Below the pieces are notes generated by a model. That model was given only the letters and a program-made list of their open reading frames with translations. It was not told the origin of the DNA and did no database searches. Positions 27,652-34,664 of a stretch of 64,000 bases of DNA are shown here, piece by piece. Origin of the DNA: Mucilaginibacter sp. Bleaf8 (GTDB lineage: Bacteria; Bacteroidota; Bacteroidia; Sphingobacteriales; Sphingobacteriaceae); contig NZ_JAHBBK010000006.1 in NCBI RefSeq assembly GCF_018390515.1, positions 124,001 through 188,000 of the forward strand, in the 5' to 3' direction. Numbering within the stretch: the first letter of the stretch is position 1; each line of letters starts with the position of its first letter. The position numbers and the translations under genes were made by a program.

Positions 27652-28287
27652 ATGATGGGAGAAGCAGAACTACAACAACTGATTGCGGGATGCTTGCAGC
27701 AAAACCGGCAGGATCAAAAATTGCTGTATAAAGCATTTTATGGTTTTGCTATGTCGATATGTTTGCGATATGCGGGCAACAGGTATGAGGCTGCCGAAAT
27801 TATGAACCAAGGTTTTATGAAAGTATTTACCCGTTTGCATAAGTACGAAAGCCATAAGCCCTTTGCCGCCTGGGTTGGCCGTATTATGATGAACACTTCG
27901 GTAGATTACTATCGCAGCAACCTGAAAATGGCTTTTATGGACAGCCTTGATTTAGCGCAGGACGTTGCCCATGATGACCGGACCGACAAGAAGCTGAATT
28001 ACGATGACCTGCTGGCTATGGTTCAGCGCTTGCCAAGTGCTTACCGGACGGTTTTTAATTTATATGCTATTGAGGGATACAGCCATGAAGAGATTGCCGA
28101 GTTGCTGGGCATCAGTACCGGCACCTCTAAATCAAATCTTTTTAAAGCGCGTGAAAAGTTGAAACGCATGATAACGGATGCCGACTATCAGGCAACCGAC
28201 AAGCCGGATGATTACCGGCATAAGATAGTAACCATAGGCGCCGTGAGCATCGGCATGTCTTTTCTGATTAATATGATAATGCAATGA
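27652..28287 (+). CDS. ECF RNA polymerase sigma factor
   Basis: About 211 residues from the ATG pair at 27652/27655, which matches normal family N-termini; an ATG at 27532 would add 40 unrelated residues. Region 2 includes YKAFYGFAMSICLRYAGN and WVGRIMMNTSVDYYRS. Region 4 includes LPSAYRTVFNLYAIEGYSHE and LLGISTGTSKSNLFKAREKL, a helix-turn-helix for the -35 site. The last 20 residues (IVTIGAVSIGMSFLINMIM) are strongly hydrophobic, unusual for a soluble sigma factor. It overlaps the next gene by 4 nt, the arrangement expected for a sigma/anti-sigma pair. Confidence 0.88.
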   Translation: MMGEAELQQLIAGCLQQNRQDQKLLYKAFYGFAMSICLRYAGNRYEAAEIMNQGFMKVFTRLHKYESHKPFAAWVGRIMMNTSVDYYRSNLKMAFMDSLDLAQDVAHDDRTDKKLNYDDLLAMVQRLPSAYRTVFNLYAIEGYSHEEIAELLGISTGTSKSNLFKAREKLKRMITDADYQATDKPDDYRHKIVTIGAVSIGMSFLINMIMQ

Positions 28288-29519
28288 AAGAACCTGACGA
28301 AAATAAACTGGACAAGCTTTTTAGAGACGGTTTTGCCGGCTCTGAAAAACGGGTTGCTTTTCGTGAGGAGGATTGGGCTGCCATGGAAAAATTACTGGAT
28401 AAAAAATCCGGTAAACGGGCCGGTGCCTACCGCTTTATCTATTACGCATCAGGCATTGCCGCTGTGTTGCTGCTGGTATTGGGCTTGTACTTTTTCAATG
28501 GCAAGCAACAGCATACAGATAACCGTCAACAAAAACTAACTAAAAATTCCCCTTATAAACCTAAAAAGCATAACGACCAATCCGGGCAGGTTTCACATCA
28601 TCCAGTTTCCGGGCCGCTGGTTAAACCAGAGCAGCTTGTAAACCGTAGTAGCCGAAAAAGCAAATCGTTCTTTCCCTTATCTGCTGCCCGGAAAGGTCGT
28701 TACCCTGATGCCAAACAAGATTTGTTGATTCAGGAAACAGTGGCGCAAACACCTGACAGTATGATAGCGCCGCCAACAGCAATACTTGCCGAAAATCAAA
28801 CACAAACAGACAGGGCACCCGATAGTGCGATTGATACCGGCAACACAGCTACAGCACCTATTGAAACTGCGAACCCACTGGATAAGAAGACAAAATCTAT
28901 TAAACCATATCTGAGAAACAAGCCACAGTTTACACTTAGCATACTGGCTGCGCCAGATTTAAACAACACGGGTAGCTTTGCAGGCGGCCAGGTAGGTACC
29001 AACGTCGGTATCCAGCTGGGGCTGCAGCTAACCAAACGTTTCAGCATTGCTACCGGCTTTGGCTATGCAGCTAAACCCTACCGGGCAAGCGGCTTTGCCT
29101 ATAGCAATGCCTTCCAGCCGCCGGTACCGCCAACCTCTATTGCCGCCAACTGTAAGGTGCTGGATATACCGGTGAATGTCAATTATCAGTTATATGCAAA
29201 AGGCAGGGATGCCATTACCGTAGGTACGGGATTATCATCTTACCTGATGCTGCGCGAGCATTATCGCTTTGATTATGATAATACACCCGGCTTAGCCCCT
29301 TTCCGGCTGGATATCGCCAACCAGAACCAGCACTGGTTTGGGGTACTGAATATCAATGCCACTTACCAGCGGCGCATCAACAGCAAGTTTAGTGCTGTGG
29401 CGCAGCCGTACCTGAAACTGCCGCTTACGGGCATTGGTAACGGCAATGTTAATCTGCGCTCGGCCGGTGTGGCATTGGGTGTAAGCTGGAATATAAACAC
29501 GTTCGGAAAACCAAAATAA
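28284..29519 (+). CDS. Predicted dual-membrane anti-sigma factor with C-terminal beta-barrel
   Basis: 411 residues. An acidic cytoplasmic segment (1-50, DWAAMEKLLDKK) precedes one TM helix (52-71, YYASGIAAVLLLVLGLYFF). A long polar, low-complexity periplasmic stretch (about 72-205, rich in T, Q, K, P) leads to a C-terminal outer-membrane beta-barrel-like domain (about 210-411) with alternating G/hydrophobic strands. There is no cleavable signal peptide, so one chain could span both membranes. This architecture matches the dual-membrane-spanning anti-sigma (Dma) class known from Bacteroides. Anti-sigma activity is inferred from that and from the overlap with the sigma gene. Confidence 0.8.
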   Translation: MKEPDENKLDKLFRDGFAGSEKRVAFREEDWAAMEKLLDKKSGKRAGAYRFIYYASGIAAVLLLVLGLYFFNGKQQHTDNRQQKLTKNSPYKPKKHNDQSGQVSHHPVSGPLVKPEQLVNRSSRKSKSFFPLSAARKGRYPDAKQDLLIQETVAQTPDSMIAPPTAILAENQTQTDRAPDSAIDTGNTATAPIETANPLDKKTKSIKPYLRNKPQFTLSILAAPDLNNTGSFAGGQVGTNVGIQLGLQLTKRFSIATGFGYAAKPYRASGFAYSNAFQPPVPPTSIAANCKVLDIPVNVNYQLYAKGRDAITVGTGLSSYLMLREHYRFDYDNTPGLAPFRLDIANQNQHWFGVLNINATYQRRINSKFSAVAQPYLKLPLTGIGNGNVNLRSAGVALGVSWNINTFGKPK

Positions 29520-29523
29520 CATC

Positions 29524-30066
29524 ATGAAATATATCGCCCTTATTTTACTTGTTTGGTTCGGTAACCAGGCGAGACAGGAGACTTACGTCTGCAAAAATGC
29601 CAAAATCAGCCTCTATTCTAAGGCTCCTTTAGAGGATATTGACGCTACGAGCACCCAAGGCACATCCGTGTTTAACGCCGCAACCGGCGATCTGGCCTTT
29701 AGTATGCCCATCCGGACGTTCAAGTTTGAAAAGTCGCTGATGCAGGAACATTTCAACGAGAACTATATGGAAAGCGACAAGTACCCTAACGCTACTTTCA
29801 AAGGCCGGATACAGGAAAAAATTGATGTACATAAAGACGGCACCTACCCTGTAACGGTTAGCGGCATACTGGATGTACATGGTATAAAGCAATCGCGCAG
29901 CATAAAAGGAACCGTAACGGTAAAAAATGATGCGGTAAGTATGGCCTCCGAATTTATTGTACAATGCAAAGACCATCAGATTGATATTCCACAACTGGTT
30001 TTCAAAAAAATAGCGGAGAGCATTCAAATTAAAGTAGCCGCTAATTACACACCCTACAAGAAATAA
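29524..30066 (+). CDS. YceI-family lipocalin-like periplasmic protein
   Basis: 180 residues with a short signal peptide (1-18, YIALILLVWFGNQ). YceI fold features: the core FSMPIRTFKFEKSLMQEHFN, then YPNATFKGRI and VSGILDVHGIKQS. YceI proteins are beta-barrel lipocalin-like proteins that bind long isoprenoid lipids such as polyprenyl quinone precursors. It starts 4 bp after the anti-sigma/barrel gene, so it belongs to the same transcription unit. Its job there is not known. Confidence 0.87.
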   Translation: MKYIALILLVWFGNQARQETYVCKNAKISLYSKAPLEDIDATSTQGTSVFNAATGDLAFSMPIRTFKFEKSLMQEHFNENYMESDKYPNATFKGRIQEKIDVHKDGTYPVTVSGILDVHGIKQSRSIKGTVTVKNDAVSMASEFIVQCKDHQIDIPQLVFKKIAESIQIKVAANYTPYKK

Positions 30067-30088
30067 CCCTACATAACCTTACTGCTTT

Positions 30089-31039
30089 ATGATTAAAAGA
30101 TGCTTCTTTTTGGCATGCCTTATAGCTACCGCTACACTCAGCAAGGCTCAGCAAACAACCGCACCAACCGACTCATCGGCCACCGATTCGCTGCTCAACA
30201 GCCTTACTGCCGATGAAAAACCGCAGCCGGTAATAGCTACCTTTAAATCTACCCGGCTTATTTTATCAGAAACCTCCGAAACCATTAAAAAGAATAATCT
30301 GAATTTTATGGTGATACACCGCTTTGGCGATATCGGCGGTGCTAACGGCGGCGGTAAAACGCTTTGGGGGCTTGATAATTCATCTGACATCTATATTGGT
30401 TTTGAGTATGGGCTTACCGATAACCTGGATATTGATTTTGGCCGAAGCAAATACGAGCAGTTATTGGAACTGGGTTTAAAGTACAACATACTACACCAAA
30501 CAACCGACAATAGCATGCCGGTTGCCGTTACCGTAGTAGGCAAAACCGGCCTGAAGCCGTACGAGGTATCTACCAAAGTATTTGATGACTACACCAACCG
30601 GCTTAACTATTTTGCCCAGATTATTTTTGCCCGAAAGTTTTCATCGGCATTGTCTGTGCAGGTATCCCCTTCTTTTGTGCGCAACAACTTACCGTTCCCG
30701 TACATGGCCGGCAACCGCCAGGGATTTTTTGCCCTATCGGCAGCGGGGCGCTTAAAGTTCAGTAAGCGTATGGGTATCGTGCTTGATTATGCACATCCGT
30801 TTTCCTCTTACCGCGACAAAAGCACCAGCCCTAAGTTTTATGACCCTTCGGGCGTGGGGTTGGAAATTGAAACCGGTGGGCACGTATTTACTATAAACTT
30901 CACCAATGCCCAGGCCATATCGCCCATGAACTACCTGAGCGATACAGAATCAAAATGGACCAAAGGACAATACCGCTTAGGCTTTGCCATTACCCGGGTA
31001 TTTGATTTTAACCGCAAACACAAAGGCACTTATAAATAA
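30089..31039 (+). CDS. DUF5777-type outer-membrane beta-barrel protein
   Basis: 316 residues with a signal peptide (1-21, CLIATATLSKAQ). The mature protein starts with a Ser/Thr-rich stretch, then HRFGDIGGANGGGKTLWGLD and many alternating strands (IYIGFEYGLTDNLDIDFG, YNRL-type loops), ending with aromatic ITRVFDFNRK. The pattern matches the DUF5777 family of predicted outer-membrane barrels, of unknown function. The gene lies 22 bp after yceI and 19 bp before the Rieske gene, an arrangement that suggests a shared envelope redox task; this is inference. Confidence 0.75.
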   Translation: MIKRCFFLACLIATATLSKAQQTTAPTDSSATDSLLNSLTADEKPQPVIATFKSTRLILSETSETIKKNNLNFMVIHRFGDIGGANGGGKTLWGLDNSSDIYIGFEYGLTDNLDIDFGRSKYEQLLELGLKYNILHQTTDNSMPVAVTVVGKTGLKPYEVSTKVFDDYTNRLNYFAQIIFARKFSSALSVQVSPSFVRNNLPFPYMAGNRQGFFALSAAGRLKFSKRMGIVLDYAHPFSSYRDKSTSPKFYDPSGVGLEIETGGHVFTINFTNAQAISPMNYLSDTESKWTKGQYRLGFAITRVFDFNRKHKGTYK

Positions 31040-31058
31040 CCTACCTCAACTTAACATT

Positions 31059-31505
31059 ATGGACAGACAAGAATTTTTAGCCAAATTTGGTATAGGCATC
31101 GCAGCTATTTGTGCAGGATGTACGTTTGCATCATGCGGCAGCACCGTAAAAGATGATGATCCAACGCCTGATGACGGAACGGGCAGCAATCCGCCCGCAG
31201 GTGCGTTAGTGAGTGCCGACTTAAGTTCGGAATTAAGAAACGTGGGAGAATCCAAGGTAGCCAACGGCATCATCATCGTAAGGCTGGCTAGCGGCAATGC
31301 GCCAGAGTCGTTCACCGCTGTACAGGTGGCCTGTACACACCAGGGTGTAGCTATTAATTACAATAATGCCCAGGGTAGATTTGTTTGCCCTGCACACGGC
31401 AGCCAATTCAATACAACAGGCGATGTATTAGCCGGGCCTGCTACATCGGCGCTTAAAAAATATACCATCAATGTCAACGGCAGCACATTATCGGTTTCAT
31501 CTTAA
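31059..31505 (+). CDS. Rieske [2Fe-2S] lipoprotein
   Basis: 148 residues from the ATG at 31059; a TTG 75 bp upstream lies within the previous gene. The N-terminus (FGIGIAAICAGCTFASC) is hydrophobic with lipobox-like Cys at 21 and 26. A D/P-rich linker follows. The cluster-binding motifs are CTHQG (C92, H94) and CPAHGSQF (C110, H113). The domain accepts or donates electrons at a high potential. No cytochrome partner is encoded here; the YceI and DUF5777 proteins are the only companions. It ends the sigma factor operon. Confidence 0.9.
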   Translation: MDRQEFLAKFGIGIAAICAGCTFASCGSTVKDDDPTPDDGTGSNPPAGALVSADLSSELRNVGESKVANGIIIVRLASGNAPESFTAVQVACTHQGVAINYNNAQGRFVCPAHGSQFNTTGDVLAGPATSALKKYTINVNGSTLSVSS

Positions 31506-31521
31506 AACTGGTTTACTACAT

Positions 31522-31553
31522 TTACCTATCGGGCAATTAAGCCTGATAGGTAA
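31522..31553. terminator. Hairpin ending the sigma factor operon
   Basis: 13-bp stem with one G-T pair (31522-31534 and 31541-31553), 6-nt loop. It lies 17 bp after the Rieske stop and before the stop of the convergent helicase gene. T tracts are short, so a bidirectional terminator role is likely but not certain. Confidence 0.65.
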
Positions 31554-31630
31554 TAGGGTTTACTCCTGCTTAATTATTTTATTAAGAAGCATACATGGCC
31601 GCTGCATTAGGTACACGACGTGCTTACAAA

Positions 31631-33769
31631 TTAAAAAAGCTGATCGGCACCCAAGTACTGATTAACCAAACGAATAAGATCATTCCCAATTTGCCGGGCT
31701 TTGGCTGGCCCTATGCTTTTGATTGCCGCCAGTTGCTCAACCGACCGTGGTAGCTTTTCGGCTATTTGCCGCAGCATGGGGTCCGATAAAACGGCGCGTT
31801 CCATCACCTTTTGCTGCTCACTGTAATCTTTACGCCAAGCCAATAAGCTCTCGTAAAGCTGCAGGTGCCGAAGCTGCTTATCGGCCGGGGCTTTATTTTT
31901 GCGCAGGCTTTTGTACCCTGCGGCGGCGGCTTTACGGGCAGCCAGGTAAGCTTCGGGAGTAAATCCACTTTCTGCAATTTTAAGCTGTGCGCGCTTTTCC
32001 ACCAAAAGATTAAATACGGTGTCGAGCAGCGATAACAATTCCGCTTCCTGAATTGCAGGCGCCCAAGGCAAGGCCACCACTTTTTGCAGATGAGCTATCG
32101 AGCTTTCCAGCTTGGGGCCAAAATACGCAGCTGCTTTTTGCAATCGTGCTAATAGTGCCGGCTGGCTGGCTATCCGCTCCAGGCTTTGGAGTGTGAGCAC
32201 TTCCTGCCGCAAAAACTTGTGCGCTACCTGGCTCACTTCCTTTGTCAGAACAGTATCTATAAACTCATACGCCACTCTAAGCTCAGCACCCGGTGGCAAG
32301 CCGGATGTTTCTAACAGGCTTCCAATCTTTTTCCATCGGCTGTTTACGGTATCAAAATTCAGCATATCTTCGATCAGGTTGCGCTCATAAGCGCAAACCG
32401 CCTGCTCCAACATTGCCCGATCGGGCAGGCGGCTGGTGGCCGATGCCATAAAGCGGATCACGCCAGGGTCGGTGATCAGGTTACGAGCCTCAACCGGCGC
32501 GTTTAAAACAAGCCCTTCCAAACTGCGGCATCGGCTTAGCGCTACATAAGCCTGCCCATGCGCAAAGGCGCTGCTTACATCAACCACCGCGCGGTCAAAA
32601 GTAAGGCCCTGGCTTTTATGAATGGTAATAGCCCATGCCAGCCTGAGCGGATATTGCGTAAAGGAACCGGCATCCGTTTCGGCAATTTGTCCGTCAGTTT
32701 CGCTCAGTGCATACTTTACGTTTCGCCATATCTCCGGCAAAACGGTAAACTCCGAGCCATCGTCCTGAAAGCGTAGCTGAATAGCGCCATTGCTAATGGC
32801 AATTACTTTGCCCATACGCCCGTTGTAATATTGCTTTTTACCTGATGAATCGTTTTTAGTGAACATTACCTGTGCGCCTGCTTTTAACATCAGATCTTCC
32901 TCAACAGGAAAGGCATCCTTCGGAAAGTCGCCCGATATGGTGGCTTTAAAGGTGTGCACAGTACCCTCCATGCTTTCCAGTCGCTCGCGGTTAACCGCTG
33001 TAACCATACCGTTGTGCGTGGTCAGGGTGATATATTCCTGCAACTCGGCCGGGTCGGCCGAAGGCCGGTAAGCGGCATTTAGCTTATCGAGCAACCGGTT
33101 TTCCAGCTGACCGCTCCGGATACCGTTCAGGATATCAATAAACACAGGGTCAGACTGGCGGTATACCTGTGTAAGTTCAAATGTAATCAGCGGTGCTGAT
33201 TTGATAACCTGGCTGTCAAAAAAATAGGGACTTGCATAATATTTATGCAGCAGTTGCCAATCCTGGTTTACCACGGGCGGTAGCTGGTACAGGTCGCCGA
33301 TCAGCAGTACCTGCACACCTCCAAACGGCCTTGCCGAACCATTGATCCAGCGCAGTGCCCTATCCACATAATCCAGCGTATCGGCACGCACCATACTGAT
33401 TTCGTCGATAATGAGCACTTCCAGGCAGCGTAACAGCTTGCGCTTATCTGCCGAAAAGTTAACCCGAAAAGCGTCGTCTTCCACGCCTGCCTCCTGTTGC
33501 GGAATTACCGGGCCGAATGGAATTTGAAAAAGCGAATGCAGCGTAACGCCACCGGCATTCAGCGCTGCAACTGCTGTGGGCGCTGCAACTGTCAGGTTCC
33601 TGGACAGGTTGGCCCGTATATAACGCAATAAAGTGGTTTTACCTGTACCTGCCTTACCGGTTAAAAACACCGGCTCGCGGGTTTGCATTAAAAAATCCAG
33701 CAGTAAACGAGCTTGTTCATTTAAACTGTCTGTATCACCTGCGGTGGGTATCTGTTCTGCTCTTTCCAT
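31631..33769 (-). CDS. PIF1-like SF1 helicase with C-terminal HRDC-like domain
   Basis: 712 residues from the ATG at 33767-33769; an in-frame TTG two codons upstream is less likely. Helicase motifs: Walker A LTGKAGTGKTTLLRYI, motif Ia APTAVAALNAGGVTLHSLF, motif II LIIDEISMVRADTLD, motif III GDLYQLPPVV, and the UvrD_C_2-type end AITIHKSQGLTFDRAVVDV with YVALSRCRSLEGL. A C-terminal HRDC-like segment (about 625-705, with LPRSVEQLAAIKSIGPAKA) binds nucleic acid. This combination is common in Bacteroidota; it probably acts in DNA repair or recombination. Monocistronic. Confidence 0.9.
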   Translation of the reverse strand: MERAEQIPTAGDTDSLNEQARLLLDFLMQTREPVFLTGKAGTGKTTLLRYIRANLSRNLTVAAPTAVAALNAGGVTLHSLFQIPFGPVIPQQEAGVEDDAFRVNFSADKRKLLRCLEVLIIDEISMVRADTLDYVDRALRWINGSARPFGGVQVLLIGDLYQLPPVVNQDWQLLHKYYASPYFFDSQVIKSAPLITFELTQVYRQSDPVFIDILNGIRSGQLENRLLDKLNAAYRPSADPAELQEYITLTTHNGMVTAVNRERLESMEGTVHTFKATISGDFPKDAFPVEEDLMLKAGAQVMFTKNDSSGKKQYYNGRMGKVIAISNGAIQLRFQDDGSEFTVLPEIWRNVKYALSETDGQIAETDAGSFTQYPLRLAWAITIHKSQGLTFDRAVVDVSSAFAHGQAYVALSRCRSLEGLVLNAPVEARNLITDPGVIRFMASATSRLPDRAMLEQAVCAYERNLIEDMLNFDTVNSRWKKIGSLLETSGLPPGAELRVAYEFIDTVLTKEVSQVAHKFLRQEVLTLQSLERIASQPALLARLQKAAAYFGPKLESSIAHLQKVVALPWAPAIQEAELLSLLDTVFNLLVEKRAQLKIAESGFTPEAYLAARKAAAAGYKSLRKNKAPADKQLRHLQLYESLLAWRKDYSEQQKVMERAVLSDPMLRQIAEKLPRSVEQLAAIKSIGPAKARQIGNDLIRLVNQYLGADQLF

Positions 33770-33779
33770 CTCCAATTGG

Positions 33780-33787
33780 CAAAGGTA
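33780..33787 (-). promoter_or_regulatory. Candidate -7 element of the PIF1-like helicase gene
   Basis: Minus-strand TACCTTTG matches TAnnTTTG and ends 10 bp before the ATG. A TTG lies 23 bp further upstream, slightly more than the usual spacing. It predicts an untranslated leader of only about 5 nt. Confidence 0.42.
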
Positions 33788-33861
33788 AGCACCATCAGGC
33801 GATTGAAGTGCAAGACATCCATAATAACCGCAGGATATTATTAGACTATTAACCAGCCCAT

Positions 33862-34461
33862 TTAATCTGCATCGGAGTTAGCAGCTTGATTTTGAGTACG
33901 GATAACTGCCAGCGAATCCTGCTCAAATCCGAGCTTATGAAGGATGTCGGTAATAAAGGTTGTTTTGCCCTCCACATAGCGATCAATATCCGTAGCGAAC
34001 TGCGCTGCAAGCTTTTCTTTTAAAAGTGCATAAGCTTGTGCCTCACCGGGGTAAGTACGAAGGTAGTTGCGGAACTTAAGATGATTCATCAGGCTTAAGC
34101 TATCCTGCAGGCAAACATACAAATGATGATCCGGCCATATCCTATCAGTTCCATCTAAGGGCACCTGCGGCGATAGGCATTCAAATGCTTCTCTGCCGGC
34201 TATGCCCAAATCCCCTTTATGCCGGTACCCCAGCTCCCCCAGCTTCATGATGGTAGCGTTCAGCTTATCCGTATCGTTTACAATGATATCGATATCAATT
34301 ATAGGCTTTGCTTTAAGTCCGGGTACGGATGTGCTCCCCACATGCTCAATTGCCAGCACCAAGCCTGATAGCTTTTTCTGGTAAACTTCCTTTAACTGCC
34401 TGAATACAACCGGCCATTGGTTTGAATAAGCTGTAACCACTATTGATTTTGATGATGCCAC
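33862..34461 (-). CDS. GrpB-family (UPF0157) nucleotidyltransferase-fold protein
   Basis: 199 residues with a GTG start (34459-34461); no in-frame ATG is available nearby. The family signature EHVGSTSVPGLKAKPIIDID is intact and contains the GS..D-x-D core of a nucleotidyltransferase fold. DRIWPDHHLYVC is another conserved block. The function of the family is not established. It is divergent from the uvrA-like gene. Confidence 0.88.
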   Translation of the reverse strand: MASSKSIVVTAYSNQWPVVFRQLKEVYQKKLSGLVLAIEHVGSTSVPGLKAKPIIDIDIIVNDTDKLNATIMKLGELGYRHKGDLGIAGREAFECLSPQVPLDGTDRIWPDHHLYVCLQDSLSLMNHLKFRNYLRTYPGEAQAYALLKEKLAAQFATDIDRYVEGKTTFITDILHKLGFEQDSLAVIRTQNQAANSDAD

Positions 34462-34573
34462 GATGCCCCCCTGTTAAATTAACTACTTACTAAAGTATAA
34501 ATAAACCCTATCATTACCCATTTCACTCTATTCGTTGCTATTTACCTCGTTTTTCTTAAACTTCAATTAAAGA

Positions 34574-34581
34574 TAATTTTG
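34574..34581 (+). promoter_or_regulatory. Candidate -7 element upstream of the UvrA paralogue
   Basis: TAATTTTG fits TAnnTTTG. It would place the transcription start about 80 bp before the ATG at 34665. The expected -33 position has only a T-rich run, so confidence is modest. Confidence 0.38.
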
Positions 34582-34664
34582 CGCAACCACTACGGGAAAC
34601 AAAACCGGCATTCAGCAACTTATCCTAAAGGTTTGCTTGCCCAGAAAGAAACCGAAAAACATAC

